Positions 1 through 8,081 of a DNA stretch of 58,446 nt are shown here, in pieces (the stretch's first letter is position 1; the number at the start of each line of letters is the position of its first letter). The DNA is taken from assembly GCA_905372865.1 (NCBI GenBank), contig CAJPQT010000017.1, positions 1 through 58,446 of the forward strand, in the 5' to 3' direction. The notes below the pieces were generated by a model. It worked only from the letters and a program-made list of their open reading frames with translations. It was not told the DNA's origin and ran no database searches. The position numbers and the translations under genes are program-made. The DNA is from an uncultured Centipeda sp. Its GTDB lineage: Bacteria; Bacillota; Negativicutes; Selenomonadales; Selenomonadaceae.

Positions 1-33
1 ATATATTTATCATTATTGATTGTTTCCATGCAA

Positions 34-77
34 AAGGGCTGTTGGACGAAGCTAGAAAACTTCGTCCAACAGCCCTT
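34..77 (-). terminator. Hairpin terminator after the first TonB receptor gene
   Basis: An 18-bp perfect stem (AAGGGCTGTTGGACGAAG with its complement) encloses an 8-nt loop. On the minus strand it is followed by a short T-run, as expected for the end of the receptor gene whose stop is at 157. Related hairpins lie at 28429, 47771 and 57123. The rest of positions 1-156 shows no gene. Confidence 0.75.
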
Positions 78-156
78 ATCTTATGTCAGCGACAGCACTG
101 CAAGTGTACCTTCCGTCACGTGCGCCCCCCGTGCCGCACAGGGAAGACCGCGCATA

Positions 157-2370
157 TCAGAATTCATACGTCATCCCGAGCCAATAGCTGCGGCGCGACA
201 TATAGGAACCGCCCGCGATGCCGTCGGCATCGAGATCATCATAGTAGACACTGTACTTCGTGCCATCCGCTGCCGTCGCCGCACGGTCAAAGTCGCGGTT
301 CAGCAGATTGTTCACAGCGAACTGCACGGAGAGCCCGTCCCTCAGCTTGTGCGTCACGCCCATGTTGAGGACGGTGAACGGGTGATAGGTCGAGGAAAGC
401 CCCGCCGCCTGTTTTGACCGATACATCCCGCTGCGGTACTGAGCGCTCATCCATACATCCGTCGCATCCGTCGGCATCCAGTCGAGCTTCAGATTGACCG
501 CCTGCTTCGGCGTGGAGCGCAGCGGCTGCCCCTTGTTCGCGCCGCTCTTGATACTGCTCGTGAGGAACGTCCAGTTCAGCCCCGCCCGCAGCTTCGGTGC
601 GAGCGCGAAATCCGTTCCAAGCTCTACGCCGTGGATGCGTGCCTTGCCGACATTCTCATAGACACGCACCCTCTCGCCGCCGATGACCGTCGGGTCGCTG
701 AGATCGATCTTGTCCCTAAAGTTCGTGTGAAAGAACGTCAGATGTGCGTCCGTCGCATGATCGTTGTGGTAGTAGAAGCCGATCTCCTCGGTCGTCGATC
801 GCTCGGGCTTCAGCCCCGTATTGCCGCGGTAGACCTCCCCCGTGATATTGAGATGAACGTCCACGGGCGAGGACTGGAGCATCGTCGGTGCCTTGTAGCC
901 CGTCGCGATACCGCCCTTCACCGTAAAGTTGCGGTTCGGCATATAGATGAGGTAGCCGCGCGGACTGAGATTGTCGTCGTAGTCCTCGGGATGATCGTAG
1001 CGCAGACCATAGGTAAAGACGAGCTTCTTCGTGACCGCCCATGTATCCTCACCGTAGAGTGCCCAGTGCGTGCGCGAGACGCTGCCGTTGTCGTTGGAGC
1101 TGCGCTGCTGCATCAGATTGCGGAACATCATCTGCATCGGAGGCGGCAGCATCGAAAGATTGGTCGGCTGCAGCCGGCGCATCAGATGATAGTCCACGCT
1201 CTCCCGCTGCCAGCGTCCGCCCACAGTCAGTGTATGCGCATCGCTGAGATCCGCGACGTACTTCGTATCGTAGGTAACGAAATCATTTTTGACGCGGTTG
1301 CGGATCGTCGATTTGATTGGAATAAAGAGGTGCGGGATCGGGGAGGGATTTGCCGTGCCTGCCAGATTCGCATCGAAGTGCATCTCGTTGCGCAGGAAGG
1401 AGAGCGTATTCGTCCACGTCCCATGCGTTCCGACCTTGTTTTCCGCACCGAGCACAACCTTGGTACGGTCAAAGCGCTGCGACAGATCGCCGAGGAGATT
1501 CGTCCGCACGAACGCATTCGGGATTGGCGCCGGCATTCTCCCTCTCTGTGCAAATTCCCCATCGCGCATATTCTGCGCACGGTCCACATCGATGTAGTAG
1601 CTGTGCCCTGCAGCGGGCGTATAGGTCACGCGCGTCCCGAGATTCCAGTTGTCGTAGTCGCGCCGCTCCTTGTCCACGCCGAACGCCGATGCGCCGCGCT
1701 TGAGGTAGCTGCCGCGCATCTGCAGCCCCACCTTGTCCTGCGTGATGGGACCTGCGAGGTTGAAGTTGTACTTCATCGTATTCGCCTTGCCGTCCGTCGT
1801 CTCAAGGATACTGCCGACGGAGACAGCGCCGTGGAATTCATTCGTCACCTTCTTCGTGATGATGTTGATCACACCGCCCATCGCATCCGACCCGTAGAGG
1901 GTCGACATGGGGCCGCGCACCACCTCGATGCGCTCAATCTGGGCCGGAGAGGGCAGGCTCGTATTCGCGAGCTGGTTAAAGCTGCGCATCATGCCGCCCG
2001 CGATGCCGGGTCCCACCTGCGCCACCCCGTCCACGAGGATCAGCGTATAGCCGTCCCCCATGCCGCGAATCGAGATCGCAGGCGTATCGAATCGCCCCGT
2101 CGCACCGAAGGTATCGACGCCCTCCACCGTGTCGAGCACCTGACGCAGATCAGTGTAGCCGCGCTTTGCGATCTCCTCCGCATGGATCACGGAGATACTC
2201 GCCGGCGCATAGCGCACATCCTCCTCAAAGCCCGATGCCGTCACCACAACAGGAGCCGTCTCATAGCCTTCCTTCTGTGTCTGCACATCCCCTGCATAGA
2301 CCGCGTGCCCTGCGCTCGAAAGAGTGAGCGCGACCGCCGCCGCAAGAGCGCTCTGCTTTGTCATCCGCAT
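157..2370 (-). CDS. TonB-dependent outer-membrane receptor (CirA/FepA-like)
   Basis: Outer-membrane active transporter that would bind a ligand such as a ferric siderophore, heme or cobalamin and import it using TonB energy. The product of 737 residues has a signal peptide, a TonB box (PVVVTASG) near residue 40, a plug domain with the IRGMGDGYTLILVDG and ERIEVVRGP motifs, and a C-terminal barrel ending in Phe. The start was set at 2370 because AGGAGG lies six bases upstream; ATG codons further upstream have no such site. It follows the methyltransferase gene at 2441-3211 by 70 bp on the same strand, so co-transcription is likely. The substrate cannot be read from sequence. Confidence 0.9.
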   Translation of the reverse strand: MRMTKQSALAAAVALTLSSAGHAVYAGDVQTQKEGYETAPVVVTASGFEEDVRYAPASISVIHAEEIAKRGYTDLRQVLDTVEGVDTFGATGRFDTPAISIRGMGDGYTLILVDGVAQVGPGIAGGMMRSFNQLANTSLPSPAQIERIEVVRGPMSTLYGSDAMGGVINIITKKVTNEFHGAVSVGSILETTDGKANTMKYNFNLAGPITQDKVGLQMRGSYLKRGASAFGVDKERRDYDNWNLGTRVTYTPAAGHSYYIDVDRAQNMRDGEFAQRGRMPAPIPNAFVRTNLLGDLSQRFDRTKVVLGAENKVGTHGTWTNTLSFLRNEMHFDANLAGTANPSPIPHLFIPIKSTIRNRVKNDFVTYDTKYVADLSDAHTLTVGGRWQRESVDYHLMRRLQPTNLSMLPPPMQMMFRNLMQQRSSNDNGSVSRTHWALYGEDTWAVTKKLVFTYGLRYDHPEDYDDNLSPRGYLIYMPNRNFTVKGGIATGYKAPTMLQSSPVDVHLNITGEVYRGNTGLKPERSTTEEIGFYYHNDHATDAHLTFFHTNFRDKIDLSDPTVIGGERVRVYENVGKARIHGVELGTDFALAPKLRAGLNWTFLTSSIKSGANKGQPLRSTPKQAVNLKLDWMPTDATDVWMSAQYRSGMYRSKQAAGLSSTYHPFTVLNMGVTHKLRDGLSVQFAVNNLLNRDFDRAATAADGTKYSVYYDDLDADGIAGGSYMSRRSYWLGMTYEF

Positions 2371-2440
2371 ACGATTCCTCCTCATACATGAACCAAAACG
2401 CATGCCTTCGCCCGCTCTCCCAACAAGGCAGACTGCGCCG

Positions 2441-3211
2441 TTACTTTCGGCTCACAACCGCGATGTACGAGAACTCCTTGTTGTGGTCAAAGAAGAAGTT
2501 GAACATCTTGCGGAACCGCTCGAGGTTCTCCGTCCGCAGGCCGTTGCGGATGATCTTCATCGCCCCGTCAAAGCCCTCGTCACGCACCAGACCCGCAGGA
2601 TCGAGCAGGGTCATATCGCCCGTCTGCACCTCGATCGTAAAGCCCGCATCGCGGAAGAGCTTCTCCCAGAGCGCGTGCGGGAGCGGATCGACGTTCACAT
2701 TGATCGCACGGGAGATGCCCGCACGCAGCTCCACCGCCTCTGCCTCATCCGTCACGCGCAGCGCGACATCGTGTGTGAGGAGGATGCCGCCCGGCTTCAG
2801 CACGCGGAAGTACTCGCCAATCGCCTTCGCCTTGTTCTCGCGCGGCAGCATCGTGAGCATCGCCTCATTGATGACCACATCGAACGACGCATCGGGGAAC
2901 GGCAGCGCGAGGGCATTCCCCTCCACCACATCGATCACATCGCCGAGGCCGTGCTTCTCGATGTTCGCACGCGCCTTCTCGAGTGCCTTCGGATTCATGT
3001 CGAGCCCCGTGATGCGGCAGCCGTGCGCCTCTGCGAGGGCGACCATCGTCGTGCCCATGTTGCACGCGACCTCCAGGACGCGCGTATCCGCCGTAAAGTC
3101 GACATGGCCGAGCAGCCACTCCGTCGCCTCGCGTCCGCCCGGACGCAGCCGTGTCTTGCCCAGACGCGCAAGGAATTCGTGCCCCGGTTCGTTCTTCTTC
3201 TCTTCTGCCAT
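2441..3211 (-). CDS. Class I SAM-dependent methyltransferase (UbiE-like fold)
   Basis: A cytoplasmic methyltransferase of 256 residues. The SAM-binding core is visible: motif I as VLEVACNMGTT, an acidic residue at the end of strand 2 in GLDMNPKAL, then EGNALALPFPDASFD followed by the post-motif VINEAML. Motif I lacks the usual GxGxG spacing, which is seen in some ubiquinone/cobalamin-type enzymes. The start is ATG at 3211, preceded by CGGAG with eight intervening bases; a GTG nine bases upstream overlaps that site. It is probably transcribed with the downstream TonB receptor, hinting at ligand modification, but the acceptor substrate is unknown. Confidence 0.8.
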   Translation of the reverse strand: MAEEKKNEPGHEFLARLGKTRLRPGGREATEWLLGHVDFTADTRVLEVACNMGTTMVALAEAHGCRITGLDMNPKALEKARANIEKHGLGDVIDVVEGNALALPFPDASFDVVINEAMLTMLPRENKAKAIGEYFRVLKPGGILLTHDVALRVTDEAEAVELRAGISRAINVNVDPLPHALWEKLFRDAGFTIEVQTGDMTLLDPAGLVRDEGFDGAMKIIRNGLRTENLERFRKMFNFFFDHNKEFSYIAVVSRK

Positions 3212-3320
3212 TGGTATCACTCCGATCTATATGGTTGAAAACATCTATCATCAATAAGACCAGTATAGATGAGAATGCTTCGCGATTCCGTTGCAGAAGT
3301 CACAATGACCCTAAAAAAGC

Positions 3321-3347
3321 AAAAAAAATAAGGGGCGAATGCCCCTT
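3321..3347 (-). terminator. Terminator of the CRISPR transcription unit
   Basis: A 7-bp stem AAGGGGC/GCCCCTT with loop GAAT. On the minus strand it is followed by A and then eight T residues, a standard intrinsic terminator. It sits four bases past the last repeat on the minus strand, so it would end CRISPR transcription before the methyltransferase gene. Confidence 0.75.
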
Positions 3348-3350
3348 GTG

Positions 3351-3530
3351 TGTGCCGCCCCCTTGCGGGGATGTGGTTTTGAAATCTCTAAGCACACAAG
3401 CGCATTTTTCGGCTTTTTTGGATTGTTTCCGTCCCCTTGCGGGGATGTGGTTTTGAAATTATGAAAGGTTGATAATTATGTCAAACTCGATCAAAGTTTC
3501 CGTCCCCTTGCGGGGATGTGATTTTGAAAT
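3351..3530 (-). CRISPR. Mini CRISPR array, three repeats and two spacers, no cas genes
   Basis: Three 35-bp repeats lie at 3351-3385, 3425-3459 and 3496-3530, separated by spacers of 39 and 36 bp. On the minus strand the repeat begins ATTTCAAAACC and ends GGACGGAAAC, a typical CRISPR repeat end, with an internal CCCCGCAAGGGG hairpin. The repeat at 3351 differs at four positions in its 3' end read on the minus strand, the usual sign of the leader-distal repeat; the one at 3496 has a single change. Orientation is therefore minus, with the leader above 3530. No cas gene is within the window, so any effector would act from elsewhere. The type was not assigned. Confidence 0.85.
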
Positions 3531-3668
3531 CCTTGCGTCTGGGAGCCTTGTGCGGCGCGGCTCAAAACAGCATTTTGCGGCGCGGATCGGATTCACCTCC
3601 GTTTCGCTGCGACAGTGCGTTCTAAAAGCGGCGGTGTCACACACAGCTCTAGGTGCGGCGCGGATTCC
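3531..3668 (-). promoter_or_regulatory. Putative CRISPR leader with three short direct repeats
   Basis: The stretch between the promoter at 3675-3703 and the first repeat has no gene. It contains TGCGGCGCGG three times, at 3551, 3576 and 3654. Position and length fit a CRISPR leader, though this leader is not AT-rich. Confidence 0.5.
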
Positions 3669-3674
3669 GCTTTT

Positions 3675-3703
3675 ATTATAGCATAATTGGATGCCGTGCA
3701 CAA
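3675..3703 (-). promoter_or_regulatory. Promoter directed at the CRISPR array
   Basis: Minus-strand TTGTGC (3698-3703), 17-bp spacer, perfect TATAAT (3675-3680). The only features downstream before the terminator at 3321 are the leader and the array. Confidence 0.65.
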
Positions 3704-3718
3704 GACATAGATCCATAT

Positions 3719-3752
3719 AAAAATATCCGACGCGCGGTGATGCGGTCGGATG
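3719..3752 (-). terminator. Terminator after the relB-like gene
   Basis: Stem ATCCGAC/GTCGGAT with a 13-nt loop, followed on the minus strand by A and a T-run. It lies 12 bp past the stop of the antitoxin-like gene and separates it from the CRISPR unit. Confidence 0.65.
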
Positions 3753-3763
3753 TACAAATGTGC

Positions 3764-3988
3764 TCAGCTCTCCTCGTCGCTCCATGTGGTATCGGTGAAC
3801 AGTGCGAGGGCCTCGCCCGGCAGGGCTCGCTGCGCGGAGATCTCGAACGGGACGCGCTGCTCGCGCACGCACGCGATGGCGAACATATTGATCGCCGTGG
3901 ACATGTTCATGCCGACTGCGCCGCAGAAGTTCTCAAAGTTCTTTTTGAGTTCAGCGTCCATGCGAATGCTAATGCTGGTCTGTGCCAT
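3764..3988 (-). CDS. RelB/DinJ-family antitoxin-like protein, no partner toxin
   Basis: A 74-residue protein resembling RelB/DinJ antitoxins: an N-terminal ribbon-helix-helix-like segment (TSISIRMDAELKKNFENFC) followed by the family-typical helix with MNMSTAINMFAIACVREQRVPFEI. Such proteins bind DNA and neutralise a RelE/YafQ-type mRNase. The start at 3988 was chosen because AGGAG lies nine bases upstream; an ATG directly abutting AGGAG is too close. No toxin gene lies beside it: downstream is its terminator and the CRISPR unit, upstream a sigma factor gene. It could be an orphan antitoxin or a repurposed regulator. Confidence 0.75.
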   Translation of the reverse strand: MAQTSISIRMDAELKKNFENFCGAVGMNMSTAINMFAIACVREQRVPFEISAQRALPGEALALFTDTTWSDEES

Positions 3989-4018
3989 GTAGGACATCTC
4001 CTTTACAAATCCATTGCT

Positions 4019-4648
4019 TTACCAAGCATAGCATATTTCACGCGGAGTTGCAACCCCCGCCGCCGCACGCAGCTTCTTCAGCAGGTTCGCCTTGCTCTTG
4101 GAGACGGCGCTCGCCGAGGTCCCGAGGAGCACGGCGATGCGGCGCAGTGTGAGGTCACGGTAGTAGTGCAGGTTGAGGATCTCCTTCTCGCGCTCGGTCA
4201 GACGGTGCATGACGCTGTGCAGTATCCCGCGCACGAGGAGGCGCAGGTCGACCGCCGCCATGTCCTCTGTGCCGCTGCAGCGCTCCCATGCATCGCGGCC
4301 CTCCGCACTCTGCTCGGGATGGCAGGTCCGCTCCCAGAGCCGCCGCTCGCGGCGAAACGCGGTATAGAGCGCATGGTGTACGCGTGCCCGCACGAATCCT
4401 GCGAACGGTGCGCCGTGCCTCGGGTCGTAGTCGTGCAGTCCCTCGATGAATGCGAGCACGGCGATGTTCTCCGCATCCGCCGCAAGCGCAGCGTTTCGGA
4501 GATACGAGGCATGCGCCTCGCTGACGATCAGCCCGCGGTACCGCGCGTGCATCTCCGCCATTGCGGCCGCCTCTCCGCGTACCGCACGCGCGATCACGGC
4601 ATCCTCCTCCGCCTTGGTGAGCGGTGCATACTGTTTTTGTTCGTACAT
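4019..4648 (-). CDS. Sigma-70 family RNA polymerase sigma factor (ECF-like)
   Basis: A sigma factor of 209 residues that would direct RNA polymerase to specific promoters. The N-terminal half (MAEMHARYRGLIVSEAHASY, then AFIEGLHDYDPRHG and FAGFVRARVHHALY) matches sigma region 2. The C-terminal part (LTEREKEILNLHYYRDLTLRRIA followed by SASAVSKSKANLLKKL) matches the region 4 helix-turn-helix. The start at 4648 has GGAGGAAGC upstream; the in-frame ATG 48 bases earlier has none. No anti-sigma gene is adjacent, so its signal is unknown. It stands apart from the phosphodiesterase gene, which has its own terminator between them. Confidence 0.8.
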   Translation of the reverse strand: MYEQKQYAPLTKAEEDAVIARAVRGEAAAMAEMHARYRGLIVSEAHASYLRNAALAADAENIAVLAFIEGLHDYDPRHGAPFAGFVRARVHHALYTAFRRERRLWERTCHPEQSAEGRDAWERCSGTEDMAAVDLRLLVRGILHSVMHRLTEREKEILNLHYYRDLTLRRIAVLLGTSASAVSKSKANLLKKLRAAAGVATPREICYAW

Positions 4649-4739
4649 ATTGCTTCCTCCTTCAAACGAATGTTTTATCAAGAAGAAGTATAGCAAAAGA
4701 GTACATACGATGCAAAAAGCGCATCAGCGTGATGGACAC

Positions 4740-4770
4740 AAAAAAGGAGCACCTTGTCGGCCAAGGTGCC
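4740..4770 (-). terminator. Terminator of the EAL phosphodiesterase gene
   Basis: Stem GCACCTTG/CAAGGTGC followed on the minus strand by CTCC and a T-run. It begins about 20 bp past the stop codon at 4792. Confidence 0.75.
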
Positions 4771-4791
4771 CCTCTCAAAAACATCGCTCCC

Positions 4792-6942
4792 CTACTCCTC
4801 GTCCTCCTCCGCGAGTGCCGCCGTCACCGCGCCGATGATCTGCTCGTTGATGGTCTGCACGCACGAGATGACGTAGTCGTGCTGCTCAAGCCGGAACGGC
4901 ACGAGATGGTGCAGCCGCAGGACACACGTCCCGTCCGCCATGTGCTTGTGGAACAGCACGGCGACATTCTCACGCCCGGCCTTGTCCTCAAGGACGGCGT
5001 GGAGGTGCTTCTCGCTGTAGAATTTCTTGAACAGTTTCTGCTCGGCGGGGATGATTTTCTCCGCGGCATAGAGGTCGACGATCTCCTCGAAGTGCCCGTA
5101 CTCCTGTGTGTAGTTCATCTCGTAGACATCGCAGTAGAGCTGCATCACCTTGCGTGCGCCGAGGTCGAAGAGATCCACGCGGTCGTACAGGGCGACGATC
5201 TGATTCAGCGCCTCCTGCATCGAGCCCGCCTCGGGGCTGAACCGCGAGATGTTCACGGTCGCCATCAGAAACACCGCACGGGTGTCCTCCGCGTCGCGCG
5301 TCACGAGGCGCAGGCGCACCGAGTTGAACGAGTTGCGCGTGATGAAGTCCGTATAGACCTCGCGCCCCGTGCGGTCCGCCTCCTCCATCATCCGCGCGAG
5401 CATGCGCTCATTCTGCCGCTTGCGCCGTTCGTAGTGGGGGGTATTGGCACTGTCCTCGTCCAGCTCGATGCTCCGCAGGAACATCTTGAACATCTTGCTC
5501 TGGTAGAGGTAGCGGATCTCGCCGCCGCACGCCTCGATGACGGCGAGCGAGAGGGCATCCCCGATCTCGGGCGAGCCGCGTCGCTCCAGCGCCTCGCTCG
5601 AGAGCACGTTGATCGCGCCGATCTCCGTGTAGTAGTCGCTGAGGTGCGGCGGCTCCACCTTGAGCTGTGCCGTGGGGCCATGACAGTAGGCAACCGCCTG
5701 GTCGAACGGCAGCGGCGGACTAAAGAGGTACCCCTGCACCTTCTCGCAGCCGATCTCGCGCAGGAATGCGAACTGCTCCTCCGTCTCCACGCCCTCCGCG
5801 AGGGTGTGGAGGCCGAGTTCCTTGGCCATGTTGACGATGGAGCGAATGACGACCGCAGATTTCGGATTCGTCTCGAACGAGCGCAGAAAGTTCATGTCGA
5901 TCTTCAGCACATCAAAGACGTAGTCCTTGACGTTGTTCAGCGAGGAGTACCCGCTGCCGAAGTCGTCCATCCAGACCTCATAGCCCGCCGCGCGGAACCG
6001 CGCGATCTCCCCCTGCAGGAATGCCTCATCGTCGCTCTGTACGCCCTCGGTCACCTCGATGTTGAGCATGGTGCGCTCGATGTGATAGCGCAGGCGGACA
6101 TCCTCCACCGCCTGTACCATGTCCATCAGACGGAAGTCCGCACGCGACAGGTTCACCGACACGCGCAGCAGCTCCCAGTCGGGGATGTCGCGGCGGATCT
6201 GCACCATGTCCTGACAGACGCGCTCGATGATGTAGAGGTCGAGCTGCGGCGAGAGGTGCGCATCCTCCAGTACGGGGACAAAGATCCCCGGCGAGATCAT
6301 CCCGTGTACGGGGTCGCGCCACCGCGCGAGCGCCTCGAACCCGCAGATCTCACGCGTCATCGCACGGACCTCCGGCTGATAGTAGACCTCGATGCAGCCC
6401 TCGGTCATCGCGTCCTGGAACGAACGGATGATGTGGCTGCGGAAGTTGATCTCCTCCTCCATCGCGGGGTTGAACTCCGCCCACGTCAGATCATATGTGT
6501 TCTTGATGCTGTTGCACGCGATCTTCGCGCGGTCCATGATGAGCGCGACATCCGTCACCTCGGGCGGCGGGTGATAGATCCCCGCCTTGACCTCCATCGG
6601 CAGCCCCATATCGTAGACGCGGATCCGCTCGTGGACGAACTGGATGCAGTCGCCCGGATTCTCGTTCTGCGTCGCCACGGCGAAGTGGTCGTCGTTGAGC
6701 CGCGCGACGAGGTCCCCCTCAAAGATCTCGCGCAGGAGATCCGCCATGTAGCGCAGCAGCCGATTCCCATGCCGGAACCCGTAGCGCTGATTAAAGCTCT
6801 TGAAGTTCTCGAGATCAAAGTACATGAACGTCAGCGGCCCTGTCGCTGCATCCTGCAGGTGCGCGGATGCGTGGCGCATGAACTGCATCATATTCAGCAG
6901 TCCCGTCACCTGGCAGAGATCGCGCTCACCGTATTCTTCCAT
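4792..6942 (-). CDS. GGDEF-EAL protein, probable cyclic-di-GMP phosphodiesterase
   Basis: A 716-residue protein. Residues 35-165 form a GGDEF domain whose signature is degenerate (NDDHF at 83-87), so diguanylate cyclase activity is unlikely. The EAL domain begins near residue 175 and keeps the catalytic set: EAL at 203-205 within GFEALARW, the Asn in VSVNLSR, the Glu in NIEVTEG, the paired Asp in DDFGSGYSS, the Lys in LKIDMNF and the Glu in AEGVET. Residues from about 430 to the end form an extra region that I could not assign, possibly a sensory module. No membrane segment is visible. The start at 6942 follows GGGAGGG by nine bases. It probably shares a transcript with the upstream secreted-protein gene (37-bp gap). 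Confidence 0.88.
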   Translation of the reverse strand: MEEYGERDLCQVTGLLNMMQFMRHASAHLQDAATGPLTFMYFDLENFKSFNQRYGFRHGNRLLRYMADLLREIFEGDLVARLNDDHFAVATQNENPGDCIQFVHERIRVYDMGLPMEVKAGIYHPPPEVTDVALIMDRAKIACNSIKNTYDLTWAEFNPAMEEEINFRSHIIRSFQDAMTEGCIEVYYQPEVRAMTREICGFEALARWRDPVHGMISPGIFVPVLEDAHLSPQLDLYIIERVCQDMVQIRRDIPDWELLRVSVNLSRADFRLMDMVQAVEDVRLRYHIERTMLNIEVTEGVQSDDEAFLQGEIARFRAAGYEVWMDDFGSGYSSLNNVKDYVFDVLKIDMNFLRSFETNPKSAVVIRSIVNMAKELGLHTLAEGVETEEQFAFLREIGCEKVQGYLFSPPLPFDQAVAYCHGPTAQLKVEPPHLSDYYTEIGAINVLSSEALERRGSPEIGDALSLAVIEACGGEIRYLYQSKMFKMFLRSIELDEDSANTPHYERRKRQNERMLARMMEEADRTGREVYTDFITRNSFNSVRLRLVTRDAEDTRAVFLMATVNISRFSPEAGSMQEALNQIVALYDRVDLFDLGARKVMQLYCDVYEMNYTQEYGHFEEIVDLYAAEKIIPAEQKLFKKFYSEKHLHAVLEDKAGRENVAVLFHKHMADGTCVLRLHHLVPFRLEQHDYVISCVQTINEQIIGAVTAALAEEDEE

Positions 6943-6979
6943 CAAAATGAACCCTCCCTTTCCACTTGCCGAGTCCATT

Positions 6980-7960
6980 TCAGAAGGAAATACGGGCATA
7001 CTCCTCCACCATGTCACGCACGCTCATGCCGCCTGTCTTCGCGCCGGGCGCACCGCTCATCCGCGCGGTCACCGCCGTATAGATCTCATCCTCGATCGAG
7101 CCGGGCACCAGCTGCTCCCAGTTCTTCGGATCGTAGGCGCGTTCCTTCACCGCGTTCTCGGGCCGCCCCGTAACCTCCAGCTCCGAGATGAACATGATCT
7201 CATGGCGCTGCGGGCTGATGTAGTAGTGCTCAAGGAAATACTTCGCGGGGCGGATTTTCCCGTCCTCCGCGACCGCCTCTCCGGTCGTGTTCTCGACCAG
7301 ACGCACCCATGTGTCGATGATGTACTCCGCGCTGTTGTAAGGACGCGGTATCCAGCGCGTATCCTTCGCGTCCAGATAGTAGGTGAAACCATTGTCCACA
7401 AAGAGGGTCTTGTAGCGCGAGCCGCGGTCATGCTTCTTCGCCGCGACCTTGTCCGCACGCGCCGCCTTCTTCTCCGCACGCTCGGCTGCCGCAGCGGCAC
7501 GCTTCTCCGCCTTTGCCGCCGCGAGTGCCGCCTTGCGCTGCTCCTTCACGGACTGTCGCTCGGCCTTGCGCTCGGCGAGCAGCTTCTGCCGTTCGCGCTT
7601 CGCCGCCTCCTGCGCCGAGAACTGTGCGGCAGGAGCCACGGCATCCGCGGACGGCGCAGTCGTATCCGCTGCCGCAGCCGTATCCGCCGTCGCTGCGGCA
7701 GGAGTTGCAGCTGCAGGGGCATCCGCCTTTGCCGCGCGTGCCGCCTTTGCGTCCGCGATTGCACGCTGCCGCTCTGCCTTCGCCGCCGCACGCTCTGCCT
7801 GCCGCTCCGCACGCGCAGCAGCCTTCGCTGCACGCGCCGCGTCGCGCGCCGCATTCTCATCCACCGCCGCCGTCGCAGCGGCGGATGCAGCCTCCGCCAT
7901 CGGTGCGGACAGCAGGAGCGCTGCCAGCGTCCCGAGCATCAGACCTCTCCATCGTTTCAT
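6980..7960 (-). CDS. Secreted Ala/Lys-rich coiled-coil protein with C-terminal globular domain
   Basis: A 326-residue exported protein of unknown function. A signal peptide (MKRWRGLMLGTLAALLLS, then APMAEA) is followed by about 140 residues of Ala-Lys-Glu-Arg repeats that would form a long helix or coiled coil, interrupted by an Ala/Thr/Pro-rich stretch. The last 140 residues are ordinary folded sequence with aromatic strands (TLFVDNGFTYYLDAKDTRWI, then YFLEHYYISPQRHEIMF) and recall small secreted adhesin-E-like domains, a weak resemblance only. ATG at 7960 follows AGGGG by eight bases. The charged spacer suggests a surface or periplasm-spanning role. Confidence 0.75.
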   Translation of the reverse strand: MKRWRGLMLGTLAALLLSAPMAEAASAAATAAVDENAARDAARAAKAAARAERQAERAAAKAERQRAIADAKAARAAKADAPAAATPAAATADTAAAADTTAPSADAVAPAAQFSAQEAAKRERQKLLAERKAERQSVKEQRKAALAAAKAEKRAAAAAERAEKKAARADKVAAKKHDRGSRYKTLFVDNGFTYYLDAKDTRWIPRPYNSAEYIIDTWVRLVENTTGEAVAEDGKIRPAKYFLEHYYISPQRHEIMFISELEVTGRPENAVKERAYDPKNWEQLVPGSIEDEIYTAVTARMSGAPGAKTGGMSVRDMVEEYARISF

Positions 7961-8026
7961 CACGTCATCCCCTTATCGTCTCTGATCCGCTTCATAGCTG
8001 CGCTGAAAATCTGCGCAGCAAATACA

Positions 8027-8055
8027 CGTATACTCGTTTTATATGTTCGACACAA
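8027..8055 (-). promoter_or_regulatory. Promoter of the secreted-protein gene
   Basis: Minus-strand TTGTGT (8050-8055), 17-bp spacer, TATACG (8027-8032), between rsmG and the gene starting at 7960. Confidence 0.5.
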
Positions 8056-8081
8056 AGCAGATAAATCCTTTACTAAGGAAA

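Noticed and set aside
631..2391. Long plus-strand open frame of 586 codons opposite the first TonB receptor
   Set aside because: It is a shadow of a GC-rich gene: the minus-strand frame has signal peptide, TonB box and barrel, while the plus frame has Arg/His-rich composition and no ribosome site.
3459..3872. Minus-strand open frame reading through the CRISPR repeats
   Set aside because: Its C-terminus is translated repeat sequence, a common spurious protein in CRISPR arrays, and it crosses the predicted promoter and the RelB terminator.
3653..4693. Plus-strand open frame opposite the antitoxin and sigma factor genes
   Set aside because: Both minus-strand genes have domain motifs and ribosome sites; this frame has none.
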